From Pollutimonas sp963712655 (GTDB lineage: Bacteria; Pseudomonadota; Gammaproteobacteria; Burkholderiales; Burkholderiaceae_B), in assembly GCA_963712655.1 (NCBI GenBank), contig CAVQIT010000008.1:992001-1056000 (forward strand): a DNA stretch of 64,000 nt. The letters run 5' to 3'. The translations under genes and the position numbers were made by a program. Shown piece by piece: positions 1 to 8,920 of this stretch (positions within the stretch are counted from its first letter, which is position 1; every line of letters starts with the position of its first letter). Under the pieces are notes generated by a model. It did not search any database. It worked only from the letters and a program-made list of their open reading frames with translations, and was not told the origin of the DNA.

Positions 1-1
1 C

Positions 2-220
2 ACGGAATTCGAAGCGAAGGTGACGTCGCTGGGTTACAGCCGCCTGCTGATGCTGACGGAGGGCGATTTCAAGGCCTTGCTGGCGGGCGACGAGGCATTG
101 CGCGAGAAAATCGATGCTGTGGTCAGGCAGCGCATGCGCGCCCTGGAAGTCTGGCAGCAGTTTCAGTCGGGCGAGCGCCAGCATGAACCGTTGCCGGATC
201 TGCGGCCGTCGGCGTCTTGA
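2..220 (+). CDS. C-terminal end of a cyclic nucleotide-binding-domain protein, probably a cation/proton antiporter (5' truncated)
   Basis: The open frame enters from the left edge and stops with TGA at 218-220, leaving about 72 residues. The visible part reads like the last helices of a cyclic-nucleotide-binding domain: a short strand ending in LLML, then TEGDFKALL, then a basic amphipathic helix. In beta-proteobacterial Na+/H+ or K+/H+ antiporters such a domain sits at the cytoplasmic C-terminus after the membrane transporter part. The first in-frame ATG (20) is internal to the fold, so it is not taken as the start. The antiporter assignment rests on family recollection because no transmembrane part is in the window; an isolated cNMP-binding regulator is the alternative. 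Confidence 0.5.
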   Translation, partial: TEFEAKVTSLGYSRLLMLTEGDFKALLAGDEALREKIDAVVRQRMRALEVWQQFQSGERQHEPLPDLRPSAS

Positions 221-264
221 ATTGGCTTGGGCTAATCCACCGCGACTGCCACAGGCCCTAGTCC

Positions 265-873
265 GAATGGCGCTTACTTAGCGCAGTTGTTCCGGTAGAA
301 GCGATGCCAGGATGCTGTGGCTGAGCAGGGGGCATTTGGGGTTTTTGCTGACGGGGTTATTTTGCTTGCGGTCGCTTGAAGTGTCTGTTGGCGGTGTTTG
401 TATTGCTTGTTGGCGATGTTCGTATTGTTTGCCGACGGTTTCATCTTCTCTGCGGTCGCTTGAATCGTCTGCTGGCGAGGTTCGTGCTGTTTGCGGGCTG
501 TGTTCGTATTTGCTGTGGGTGTTTGTATTTGCTGGTGGGGTACATATTTCTCGTGCCGTCCGTCGGGGGTAAGGCCTATGGCGTCCAGCCCGGTCGGCCG
601 TTCAGGCGCCTGCGCGCCTGACACCGTGCGCTAATCTCGTCCGGCGGCCGTTGCCTGGTTGCGTTCTTTTTGGTCACTTCGGCGGCTCGCCTCCCTACGA
701 TTCCACTTGCTCGGCCTCCGACGGGCTGGACGCCATAGGCCTTACCCCCGACGGACTCTGGTGTGTCTTAAACACGGGCGCTGGCACGGTCTGGGTTCTT
801 GCGCTTCGTTGGGTCGTGTTGTTGCTGATCGAAGACGTTACAGTGCCCGGCAATTTTCGGCCCCTACGTTGAA
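265..873 (+). repeat. Left arm of large inverted-repeat intergenic element 1
   Basis: No gene is supported here. The arm begins with the 12-bp terminal motif GAATGGCGCTTA (265-276), carries a degenerate 22-bp tandem array (about 350-545), a strong GC-rich hairpin TCAGGCGC-loop-GCGCCTGA (602-621), and a conserved block ending in CAATTTTCGGCCC (about 851-863). The same block recurs inverted at about 2890-3170, direct at 19400-20940 and inverted at 21360-21640. Open frames through it are low-complexity translations of the repeat. It lies between convergent genes, the antiporter end and SCO. Confidence 0.85.
350..545 (+). repeat. Degenerate ~22-bp tandem array in element 1, left arm
   Basis: About six to eight imperfect units follow the pattern GGTGTTCGTATTGTTTGCTGGC with substitutions and small indels. 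The reverse-complement counterpart at 3159-3252 is more regular. There are no unique spacers between units, so this is a minisatellite rather than a CRISPR array. It belongs to the larger inverted-repeat element. Confidence 0.7.
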
Positions 874-920
874 CTGACCCCCAGAAGTTGGACACCGATC
901 CAACCTTTGGGGTGTTTTTT

Positions 921-1448
921 ATGGCGAAGTACGATGAGCAATTCAAGCTATCCGTAGTGCAAAGCTACGAGACGGGGCCACAAGGCTTCAGGTCCGTTGC
1001 GCGGCGCTATGGTCTTGACTATGCGATGGTGAAGCGCTGGGTCGCTGCCTACCGGCAACATGGGCAGCTAGGCCTACGCAAGAAATTCAGCCACTACAGT
1101 GCAGAATTCAAGCTGTCTGTGCTGCACCGGATGCAGCAAGAGGAACTATCAGCCAATCAGGCGATTGCGCTGTTCAATATTCGAGGTGGGACAGGCATCA
1201 TCGCTGACTGGCAATGCCGGTATCATGAGAGGGGTGTGGCTGGACTTCAGCCCAAACCCCGAGGCCGCCCGAAGAAGATGTCAGCCCCTGAATCGCCCAA
1301 ATCCGCAGATCCGTTGCTTGATGACAAGCGCTCCCGCCAAGACCTGATGCAAGAGGTCCAGTATCTGCGTGCGGAGGTGGCCTACCTAAAAAAATTGCGG
1401 GCCTTGCTTCAGGCCAAAGAGCAAGCTGCGCAGAAAAAGCGCAAGTAG
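921..1448 (+). CDS. IS3-family transposase OrfA (DNA-binding subunit)
   Basis: About 175 residues from ATG 921 (MAKYDEQFKLSVVQ). An upstream in-frame start would lie inside the terminal repeat and is rejected. Two helix-turn-helix units are visible: one over roughly residues 5-50 (FRSVARRYGLDYAMVKRWV) and a related one over 60-110 (YSAEFKLSVL). They are followed by a basic proline-rich linker (PRGRPKK) and a C-terminal coiled coil with leucine-type heptads. OrfA binds the terminal repeats and, by frameshifting, is the N-terminal half of the OrfAB transposase. It stops with TAG at 1446-1448 and overlaps orfB, which is in the -1 frame. Confidence 0.93.
   Translation: MAKYDEQFKLSVVQSYETGPQGFRSVARRYGLDYAMVKRWVAAYRQHGQLGLRKKFSHYSAEFKLSVLHRMQQEELSANQAIALFNIRGGTGIIADWQCRYHERGVAGLQPKPRGRPKKMSAPESPKSADPLLDDKRSRQDLMQEVQYLRAEVAYLKKLRALLQAKEQAAQKKRK
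1433..1439 (+). promoter_or_regulatory. Candidate -1 programmed ribosomal frameshift site (G AAA AAG)
   Basis: In the OrfA frame the codons AAA AAG (1434-1439) lie three codons before the stop, and orfB is in the -1 frame. This is where IS3-family elements slip to make OrfAB, usually on A AAA AAG. Here the base before the slippery codons is G, which should lower but not abolish slippage. Confidence 0.5.
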
Positions 1449-2287
1449 TGCTCGAACTGAGGCAAGGCCACACGTTGACGAGGCTGCTGAAGGCAGCGGA
1501 CCTGTCACGCAGCACGTTTTACTATCAGGCCAAGGCCCAGCAGACTGAGGATCCGCATGCGGGGTTAAAGGCACGCATCCGCGCTGTGTATGAGTGTCAC
1601 AAGGGCCGCTACGGCTACCGACGCATTACGGCGGCGCTACGCCAGGCAGGTGAGATGGTCAACCACAAGACGGTACAGCGACTGATGCAGGCAGTGGGAC
1701 TGAAGTCTCTGGTGCGGCCAAAAAAGTACCGTTCCTATCGAGGACAGCAAGCCAATGTCCCTAATGTCCTGGCTCGCCAATTCCAGGCACAACGACCGAA
1801 TCAGAAGTGGGTCACTGATGTGACCGAGTTCAACGTCCAGGGACACAGGCTGTATCTCTCACCAGTGATGGACCTGTACAACGGCGAAATTGTGTCCTAT
1901 ACAATGCAGCGGCGGCCTCACTTCCCACTGGTGAGCAGCATGCTCAAAAAAGGCGCTGGCCAAGCCCTGGCAAGGACGCTCCGCTCCTGCATTCCGACCA
2001 AGGCTGGCAATATCAAATGCCCGCCTATCAGCGTCAACTCATCGAGCGGGGTCTGACCCAGAGCATGTCACGCAGGGGAAACTGTCTGGACAATGCCGCC
2101 ATGGAAAGCTTCTTCGGCACCCTGAAGTCCGAGTTCTTCTATCTGAACCGCTTCGAGAGTATTGAGCAACTCCAGGCCGGCATCCGCCAGTACATCCACT
2201 ACTACAATCACGACCGCATCAGGACCAAACTAAAAGGCCTGAGTCCGGTGCAATACCGAACTGGGGCTATGGTCTTTACATCTATGA
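1448..2287 (+). pseudogene. IS3-family transposase OrfB (DDE integrase), frameshifted as given
   Basis: This is the catalytic half of the transposase. The first segment runs from GTG 1448 through the HTH_21-type region (YGYRRITAALR) to the first catalytic aspartate (WVTDVTEF) and the DLYNGEIVSY strand. The second aspartate (HSDQGWQYQ) and the catalytic glutamate region (AAMESFFGTLKSE, then NHDRIRTKLKG) lie in another frame. Reading across 1945-1985 restores the family sequence if one G after AAAAAA and one C in GCCCTGG are removed. Removing one G from the GGGG near 2262 would also restore a TGA just before the right terminal repeat. As given, the frame runs out of the element. Single-base consensus errors or real decay are both possible. 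Confidence 0.85.
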
Positions 2288-2309
2288 CCGTCCAACTTCT
2301 GGGGGTCAG

Positions 2310-3342
2310 TCCCTCAACGGGTGGGCCGAAAATTGCCGTACACGATTGGGCATGCGACGGGGGCTGCCGATTCGACGGGATTACGGTCAATCTCGCAGGT
2401 CTTGTCGCGCAAAGTGAGCATGGGTTTGGGAGGTGTGATCAGAAGCTGTGAACACCTTACACAGATTTTGGAACGCGGAGGCCGAGCGTATCCGGCCCCT
2501 ACGGGTGGGCCGAAAATTGCCGCCCACGATTGGGCATGAGACGGGGGCTGTCGATTCGACGGGATTACGATCAATCTCGCAGATATTGTTGCGCAAGCTG
2601 ATCACGGGCCTAGAACCTGTGGTCAGAGGCTGTGGGCACCTTACACAGATTTTGGAATGCGGGGGCCGAGCGTATCAAGGGATACAGCAGCCATGAAATC
2701 ATCGGGCAGCATTTCAGCCGCTTTTTTCCGACGCGGATTTCGCGGCCGATGCATGACCGAGCTCCCACTTGCGTGACATGATCGGCGCACGAAAACACCC
2801 TCCACATTACGGCAATCGCGTATGGCCCTCTTGCCCCGTGCAGGGGCGAGAGAGCCGGGCACCGCAAACTCTTTCGACCCCAAAACCTGTAGCCAACGAA
2901 GCGCAAGAACCCGAGCCGTCCCGGCGCCCGTGGCCACACGACACTGTAGTCTGGCGGGGGTCATGCCGGTGGGAGCCAGCCCGTTGGAGGCCGAGCAAGC
3001 GGAATCGTAGGCAGGCGTGCCGCCGAAGCGAACCAGAAGAACTCCAGCGGGCAGCGGCCGCCGGACGAGATTAGCGCGCGGTGTCAGGCGCGCAGGCGCC
3101 TGAACGGCCGACCGGGCTGGCTCCCACCGGCATGGCCCCCGACGGACGGCACGAGAAATACAAACACCGCCAGCAGACAATACGAACACCGCCAGCAAAC
3201 AATACGAACACCGTCAGCAAACACATACAAACACCGTCGGCAGACGATTCAAAACGATGTGACACCTTGGCTCGCGCCGCCGGGCGATCGCATCCGTATT
3301 CCGTGCCATGGCCGTCCGCGGCGGCCTAAATAAGCGCCATTC
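2310..3342 (-). repeat. Core and inverted right arm of intergenic element 1
   Basis: From the IS edge the region first holds two tandem copies of a ~115-bp unit starting GGGTGGGCCGAAAATTGCCG (about 2319 and 2504). A ~240-bp block follows (about 2640-2880) that recurs at 21120-21350. Then comes the inverted copy of the left arm (about 2890-3170, hairpin at 3084-3103), the tandem array, and the terminal motif TAAGCGCCATTC (3331-3342). CCCTAGTCCG just outside (3344-3353) repeats 256-265 outside the left end, like a target-site duplication. Open frames across it are not credible genes. Confidence 0.85.
3159..3252 (-). repeat. 22-bp tandem array in element 1, right arm
   Basis: Four fairly regular units of the form ACGAACACCGCCAGCAAACAAT stand in a row, the reverse complement of the array at 350-545. 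Units are directly abutted and lack spacers. Confidence 0.8.
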
Positions 3343-3355
3343 TCCCTAGTCCGGT

Positions 3356-3958
3356 CTACAGCAATTGCTTGATGTCGGCGGCGATATCCTGCGCCGTGGC
3401 GTTGCCGCTTACCAAGACGCGCGATTCGCCTTGCTGATCAAGAATATAGAAGGAAGATGCATGGTCCATACCGTATTGCTCGGCGGTGCCGCCCGCTGAT
3501 TTGGCGTAATAGGCTTTGAACGATTTGGCCGTTTTGCCCAGTTGCTCTGGTGTGCCGGTAAGGCCGACGAAATTCGGGTTGAACGCCTTGACATAGGCCG
3601 ACAAGACTTCCGGCGTATCGCGGGCCGGATCGACGCTGATCATGATGACCTGCACTTTCGCGGCGTCGGCGCCCAGCAGTTCCATGGCTTGCGAGAGCTC
3701 GGCCATGGCGGTGGGGCAAACATCGGGGCATTGCGTAAAGCCGAAGAAGATCACGGCAACCTTGCCTTTATAATCGGCCAGTGTGCGCGTTTGGCCGCTG
3801 CCGTCTTGCATGTTCAGGTCGCGACCCAATTGCGTGCCGCTGATATCCGAACCTTTGAAAGCCAGTTCTTTTTTACCGCAGCCCGCCAAAAAGGCTGATG
3901 CCGCCAAGGCGGCCGAAACGGCCAGGAGATTGCGGCGCTTGCTTGAAAAACCAGACAT
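3356..3958 (-). CDS. SCO1/SenC-family copper chaperone for cytochrome c oxidase
   Basis: A 200-residue protein from ATG 3958 (MSGFSSKRRN). The N-terminus has twin basic residues, a hydrophobic stretch and a lipobox-like FLAGC, so it is probably a membrane-anchored lipoprotein facing the periplasm. The thioredoxin-like core has the copper-binding pair in CPDVC and the distal histidine in MDHASSFYI. SCO proteins deliver or reduce copper for the CuA site of oxidase subunit II. It is the last gene of the cox/haem A cluster, 20 bp after ctaB. It reads without a break, unlike its upstream neighbours. Its stop codon lies about 15 bp from the end of repeat element 1. Confidence 0.92.
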   Translation of the reverse strand: MSGFSSKRRNLLAVSAALAASAFLAGCGKKELAFKGSDISGTQLGRDLNMQDGSGQTRTLADYKGKVAVIFFGFTQCPDVCPTAMAELSQAMELLGADAAKVQVIMISVDPARDTPEVLSAYVKAFNPNFVGLTGTPEQLGKTAKSFKAYYAKSAGGTAEQYGMDHASSFYILDQQGESRVLVSGNATAQDIAADIKQLL

Positions 3959-3978
3959 GAAAAATCCCGGGTTGTGAA

Positions 3979-4870
3979 TCAGATTAACGCGACCCAATGG
4001 TCGACCAGCAGTGCCGCGAACAGCAGGGCCAAGTACAGAATCGAAAAGCGGAACAGCTTGCGCGATAGCTCGTCCGAGTAGTTTTTGTACAGGCGCCAGG
4101 CATACGATATGAATATGCCGCTGAGGACGACAGCGGCCGTCAGGTAGACCATGCCGCTCATGCGCACGACAAATGGCAAGAGAGTGGCGGCAAACAATAC
4201 AAAGCTGTATAGCAGGATGTGCAGGCGGGTGAACTGCTTGCCGTGGGTTACCGGCAGCATGGGCAGGCCCGACTTGGCGTAATCGTTGTTGCGGTACAGG
4301 GCCAGGGCCCAGAAATGCGGCGGTGTCCAGATGAAGATGATCAGGACCAGGGTCCAGGCTTCGGCGGGAACCGAATTGGCGATCGCGGCCCAGCCCAGCG
4401 CGGGCGGCATGGCGCCGGACAGTCCGCCGATAACGATGTTTTGCGGAGTGCAGCGGCTTCAGGATGATGGTGTAGATGACAGCGTAGCCGACGAAGGTGG
4501 CGAAGGTCAGCCACATGGTCAGCGGGTTGACCCGGGTGTACAGCACCAGCATGCCCAGCCCGCCCAGCATGCCCGACAGCGTAATGACTTGCAGATTGCT
4601 GATGGTGCCGCGGGCGGTACCGCGCCTGCGCGGTGCGCAGCATGCGCGCATCGATTTCCTGTTCGATCAGGCAGTTCACGGCAAAGGCGGCGGCGGCCAG
4701 CAGCCAGATGCCCACGGTGCCCGCCGCCACCTTGCCCAGGTCGGGCAGGCCGGGATGGCCAGGAACATGCCTATGATGGCGCAAAACACGGCAAGCTGGG
4801 TAACGCGCGGCTTGGTCAGCACCAGGTACTGTCGGAAAATAGCTTGCGTTGGGGCGGTAACAGTAGTCAT
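3979..4870 (-). pseudogene. ctaB: Protohaem IX farnesyltransferase (haem O synthase), frameshifted as given
   Basis: A membrane prenyltransferase that makes haem O from protohaem for the aa3 oxidase. The start ATG (4868-4870) overlaps the ctaA stop as ATGA. The N-terminal segment YLVLTKPRVTQLAVF, the allylic-substrate region (NCLIEQEIDARM), the central GTISNLQ...TIILKP segment and the C-terminal part (PHFWALALYR, LPVTHGK, final helices) are all present, but in different frames. Breaks fall near 4750, 4620 and 4450. The parts together cover the full family length of about 297 residues, so single-base errors are more likely than decay. Confidence 0.9.
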
Positions 4871-5883
4871 GCCGGTATTTTAGCTCCTGATAGTCGGACG
4901 ACAGGCGCACCAGAGAGCGTGACACTGGCCAGGACCAGGCCGGCGGCGCCGCCATTATGCAATACCGCGATCAATAAGGGCCATTGGAAAAAAATGGTGG
5001 TCAGGCCGGTGAGCAATTGGGCCAGCAGCAAGCCCAGCACAAGCCGGGCGGGCCCGCGCAAGCCAGGGTCGGCCGCATTTTCCAGGCCAGCTACCCAAGT
5101 AGGCAAACACCAGGAAGGCGAAGTTGCGGTGTATCCAATGGATGGCGGTCAGGGCGTATTGGGAAATCATTTCGCCCGAAGGCAGCATCGCCCAATCCGC
5201 GGATCAGCGAATAGCCGCCATCGAAGTCCATGGGCGGCACCCACTGGCCGTGGCACATGGGAAAGTCCATGCAGGCCAGCGCGGCATAGTTGGTGCTGAC
5301 CCAGCCGCCCAGCGCGATCTGCGGTAGACAGCAACAGCAGCCCGCCGGCGATCCAGGGGCGCCAGCGGCGGGCCTGGCGGAGCGATCGGGCGGGCGGCTT
5401 TCTGCTTGGGCGGCGAGCCAGGTCATCAGCGCCAGCAGCAGCATGCCGCCCAGCAGGTGGCTGGTGACGACGACAGGCATCAGCTGGTGCGTGACGGTCC
5501 ATGCGCCGAAAGCGCCCTGCAGGCATACGGCGATCAGGGTCACGATGGCCAGCCGCGGGGAATGGCCCAATGGCGGCGATAGCGCCAGGCCATGTAGACG
5601 ATACCGATGATCAGCATGCCCAGTATCGAGCCGGCATAGCGATGGACCATTTCGATCCAGGCCTTGGAAAGCTGACCGCGCCATAAGGCATGGACTGCAA
5701 GGCTTGGTCGATATGGCCGCTGGCGCCCATGGGCGTTATGTTGCCATAGCAGCCGGGCCAATCGGGACAGCCCAGCCCGGAATCGGTCAGGCGCACGAAG
5801 GCGCCGAACATGATCAGGTCCAGCGTTAAAAACCAGGTGGCGAAAACCAGCTTTCTATAGCGGGAAGTAATGCGTTCTGGCAT
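4867..5883 (-). pseudogene. ctaA: Haem A synthase (COX15/CtaA), frameshifted as given
   Basis: An integral membrane monooxygenase oxidising haem O to haem A. The N-terminus (MPERITSRYRKLVFATW) leads into the first helix and the conserved RLTDSGLGCPDWPGCYG segment. The middle (LMPVVVTSHLLGGMLLLALM) and the second half (GWVSTNYAALACMDFPMC) follow, and the last helices are read from about 5106 to 4867. The frame changes at least at about 5710, 5550, 5360, 5190 and 5100. All domains are present in order over a normal length of about 340 residues. It precedes ctaB with a 4-nt overlap, which suggests translational coupling. Confidence 0.9.
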
Positions 5884-5889
5884 GCCGGC

Positions 5890-6514
5890 CTAGCCAATGC
5901 GTGAGTTGCGTATCAGTTTCCTGATGTCGTCGCGCACCGAGTGGGGTCGGCGTTGGCGGGAAACTCCAGCATCAGGTTGCCCAGGGGATCGATGATCCAG
6001 ATGTGCTCTTTCAGGGCCGCCTGCGCCGCGCGGCGCTGGCTCTGGGGGCAAGATAAGCGGCCAGTTGTTCCGGATCGGCGCGCAGCATGTTCGTGCCTGT
6101 CGTAGGCGCTGGGCAATTTGGTCGGGCACCGGCGCATTGTCGGTAATGAACCACACGCGTGCCAGGCGCTCACGTTCTTGCCCTGGCTGGCGTGCGTATT
6201 GCGCATGATGAACAGCTTGCGTTGGCGCAGCGACTCGCGGCAGGCGCCGCCGTCGGCGCTGAGCCAGCAGCCATTTGCCGTGCAGGCTGCGCAGGTCGAA
6301 GGGCTTGCCGTCCAGCGTGGTCAGCGGCAATGCGGCGGCGTCGGGCATCGGCCGCTGCGGCTCGACGCTGTGCCATAGTTGCTGGCCGTCCTGGGGGCCA
6401 CCAATGCGGGCACGTAATAGGCCAGCAAGGCGAACACCAGCGGGAGCCAGGCAAATGGCCAGGATCAGGACAAGGTGGCGCCCTCGATCGTGATCGGGAA
6501 GGCGCTTTGGGCAT
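5890..6514 (-). pseudogene. Membrane-anchored thioredoxin-like protein of the cox cluster, frameshifted as given
   Basis: About 205 residues when the frames are joined. A short N-terminus (MPKAPSRSR) precedes one transmembrane helix (pieces LVLILAI and LVFALLAYYVPAL). A thioredoxin-like fold follows: LTTLDGKPFDLRSLHGKW, FITDNAPVPDQIAQRL, and a final HIWIIDPLGNLMLEFP strand pair ending DDIRKLIRN. The usual CxxC position reads roughly ADGGACRES, so only one cysteine is evident. Proteins of this type sit between SURF1 and ctaA in related genomes, and a role in oxidase assembly is inferred from position only. Several single-base frame breaks occur. Confidence 0.7.
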
Positions 6515-6544
6515 AACAGGGCTGGAACTGACCGCAATGTTTCC

Positions 6545-7371
6545 TTACGAGCGTCGGGGACGTTGATCGTTTCGGCGCAAGGCGCGCCACGCAACAACAA
6601 GCCACGCAATGGCGGCGATGGCCGCAAAGCCGAACCACTGCAGCGCATAGCCCAGGTTTTTGTCGAAATCAGCGAAGGCTCGGGCCATTCCTGGCGAACC
6701 GGGCTGGCCGCGTTGGCCGCGTGGCGCCGGTCGTGCCGCATCCCGAACTGGGCCAGGACGCCGGGCAGCAGTGTCAAGCCGGTGGCCTTGCCGTAGGCCG
6801 CAAGATCCAGGTTCTGCACTCGGGGCACGGGGCCGGCGGCGTCGGGCAGTTGGGCCGGCAATGGCGCTAGCGCTGGCAGCCGACATGACCATAATTCGAA
6901 CAGGCGCGGCACGCGGTCGAGCAGTTCGCCGCTTACCGTTTGCCCGCCGGCTGGGGCGGGACACGCCCGGCATGGTTTGGCCTGGGCCGCATGGGCCGCG
7001 GCAGCCATCCGCGCAGCACCAGGACGGCGGTGTTGGCGGCGGCGTCGCTCAGCAGCAGCGGTGTCGCCACCCAGATATCCCGGCTGGCCGTTGTCATTGC
7101 GATTGTCGAGCAGCACAGTGAGGTCGTGCAGCCAGATGCCATGCGCTGTTGCGGGCCGCCACGGCGTCAGATCCTGGGCGGGTGCGCCGGCGGCCAGAGG
7201 CCAGCGGCGCGGTGGCTCGCCCGGCTTCATTGAGGCCACCGATCGGCTTCGCGCTGGGCCGCGCGACAAGCTGCCAGCGGCCCAGCGATACGACCAGGAT
7301 GGCACATGAGTCACCCAGATAGCATAAGGGCTGCCGACAGTGCGGTAAGATTGATGTGACGGACGTGCCAT
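6545..7371 (-). pseudogene. SURF1-family oxidase assembly protein, frameshifted as given
   Basis: An inner-membrane protein that helps haem a insertion into oxidase subunit I. The first helix ends in SLGRWQL (near 7270 in one frame). The periplasmic part shows LTPWRPATA, TVLLDNRN, NTAVLVLRGWLPRP and YGKATGLTLLPGVLAQ, and the last helix is NLGYALQWFGFAAIAAIAWLVV. ATG 7371 (MARPSHQ) is the best start. The reading frame changes at least four times, including near 7340 in the first helix. The parts are complete and ordered, about 270 residues in total. Confidence 0.85.
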
Positions 7372-7405
7372 GTCTGCAATAATTCCAGTTTCACCGGAGG
7401 CCAAA

Positions 7406-7625
7406 ATGCGCATTTCGTCGATCCTCGCCTTCCTAGGCATTGTCGGTAGCCTGGCTTCGGCCCTGTTCTACCTGATGAGGACAAGGGCAACACCAACCGT
7501 ACCGTCAATGCCCTGACTGTGCGCATAGGCCTGTCGATAGTCCTGTTCCTGTTCGTGCTGTTTGCCCACCACATGGGCTGGATCGAAAGCACAGGCATTC
7601 CGCCAATGGCTGGCAGCCTGGCTGA
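7406..7625 (+). pseudogene. DUF2909 twin-transmembrane protein, frameshifted as given
   Basis: A small protein of about 72 residues on the strand opposite to the cox genes. Helix 1 (SSILAFLGIVGSLASALFYLM) and helix 2 (GLSIVLFLFVLFAHHMGWIE) are joined by NRTVNALTVR, the usual two-helix DUF2909 layout. ATG 7406 reads MRISSILAF; a base appears to be missing near 7477 and another near the end, after which TGA 7623-7625 would close the gene. Its function is unknown. It is regularly found beside coxC and SURF1 in beta-proteobacteria. Confidence 0.75.
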
Positions 7626-7776
7626 CCGCGCCGCAATGCCGTGCTCAACGGCGCCGCCGCCTTGCGGGCCGGAGAGGCGCCAGGCGCGCAAACCGGCGCG
7701 CGCATCAAAAACATTACATTGCAATCCGGAAACTACGCCGGCAAGGCCAGCCTGTATTCCAAATGGCGCTACGCTT

Positions 7777-8654
7777 TCAGAACCAGTAAACGAACAGATA
7801 CAGGCCCAGCCAGACCACGTCGACGAAGTGCCAGTACCAGGCGGCGCCTTCGAAACCGAAATGGTGAGTCGGCGGTGAAGTGGCCTTGATCAGGCGGAAC
7901 AGGATGACCGTCAGCATGATGGCGCCCAGAATCACGTGGAAACCGTGAAAGCCGGTAAGCATGGTAGAAAGTGAGCCATAGGCGCCCGAATTGAAGCAGG
8001 TTCAGTTCGTGATAGGCGTGGAAATATTCGTAGGCCTGGCAGGCCACGAAGGCGAAGCCCAGCAAGACCGTCAGTGCCAGCCAGAAAATGGTCTTGCCGC
8101 GATGGTTGTCGCGCAGCGCGTGGTGGGCAGATGGTCAGCGTCAGGCCCGAAGTCAGCAGCAGCGCGGTGTTGATGGTGGGCAGCCAGAACGGGCCGACAG
8201 TCTTGAATTGCTCGCACAACGCCCGCCGGCCCAGATTGGGCCAGCACCGCGATGAAATTCGGCCACAGCAGCGTCTGGTGATCCAGATCGCCCAGCCACG
8301 GCGTGGTGATCGTCGCGCGCGTACCACAGCGCATCCGAAGAATGCCGCGAAGAACATGACTTCGGAGAAGATGAACCAGCTCATGCTCCAGCGGTAGGAG
8401 GCGTCGACGCGCTTGCTGTTCATGCCGCCTTCGGATTCGCCGATGGCGTCGCCGAACCAGCCGAACAGCACGACGAACAGGCCGAGCAGGCCGACGACGA
8501 AAAGCCAGAATCCTACCGCGTAGCTATTGATCCAGAGGGCGGCGCCCAGCAGCGCCAGCAGCAGGCAAAAGCTGGCGCGAACCGGATGGACTGAATCGGC
8601 GGGCACATAGTAATAAGGTGCCTCGTTGCCCTGAGCCAAGTGACTTGCACTCAT
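7777..8654 (-). pseudogene. coxC: Cytochrome c oxidase subunit III, frameshifted as given
   Basis: Subunit III of the aa3-type oxidase, a seven-helix protein supporting proton uptake. ATG 8654 reads MSASHLAQGNEAPYYYVPADS. The long second and third helices (SFCLLLALLGAAL, FWLFVVGLLGLFVVLFGW), the conserved YRWSMSWFIFSEVMFFAAFF segment and the end (FHGFHVILGAIMLTVILF, WYWHFVDVVWLGLYLFVYWF) are clear. The middle lies in other frames, with breaks around 8330, 8245, 8120 and 7990. The total length fits the usual 290 or so residues. Confidence 0.93.
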
Positions 8655-8690
8655 GGTGTTCTCCTGATGCGAATTATTAGATTGAAAATA

Positions 8691-8915
8691 CTAGGTCAAG
8701 TAGGAAATGATCCACCGGGCGGACATGGCCAGAATAACCACGAAGGCGGCGGCGGCCAGCAAGCCGGCAAGTATCAAGTGCACCGGATTGAGCGTGGAAG
8801 TGTCTTCGCTGTACCCCTTGCCCTTGCGCACGCCCAGGAAACCCCAGGCCACTGCCTTCATCGTCTGGAAGAAATTGAGCTTGCGGCGCGAAATTTCCTG
8901 GATATCTTGGGTCAT
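8691..8915 (-). CDS. DUF2970 small membrane protein of the cox cluster
   Basis: 74 residues from ATG 8915 (MTQDIQEISRRKLNFFQ). It has a soluble N-terminal helix with the family segment TMKAVAWGFLGVRKGKGYSED, then one C-terminal transmembrane helix (VHLILAGLLAAAAFVVILAM). DUF2970 proteins lie between oxidase assembly genes and coxC, and their role is unknown. Its start is only 5 bp from the stop of the preceding small assembly gene, so no room remains for ctaG (cox11), which often occupies this position. The frame is intact. Confidence 0.88.
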   Translation of the reverse strand: MTQDIQEISRRKLNFFQTMKAVAWGFLGVRKGKGYSEDTSTLNPVHLILAGLLAAAAFVVILAMSARWIISYLT

Positions 8916-8920
8916 GGTGC

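Larger units (their letters stand above)
874..2309 (+). mobile_element. IS3-family (IS150-like) insertion sequence
   Basis: Perfect 20-bp terminal inverted repeats CTGACCCCCAGAAGTTGGAC (874-893) and its complement (2290-2309) bound a 1436-bp element with the two overlapping transposase frames typical of IS3. No clear 3-bp target duplication is visible. The insertion point lies in the loop of a palindrome of the host repeat: CAATTTTCGGCC before the element and GGCCGAAAATTG at 2324-2335 after it. At 20925-20955 the same palindrome is uninterrupted, so element 2 shows the pre-insertion state. Confidence 0.93.

Noticed and set aside
874..2309. 3-bp target duplication at the IS3 element
   Set aside because: The flanking triplets (AAC and GTC or GAA and TCC) do not match; only the 20-bp terminal repeats are used as evidence.
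2641..3198. Long open frames inside the repeat elements (also 651-877, 20686-21065, 21150-21473)
   Set aside because: They are translations of the interspersed repeat, with proline/arginine/serine-rich low-complexity sequence, no ribosome-binding sites and frames not conserved between copies.
3159..3252. Short regular repeats that look like a CRISPR array
   Set aside because: Units of 22 bp abut each other without unique spacers, no cas genes are present, and the same array recurs inverted in the intergenic elements.
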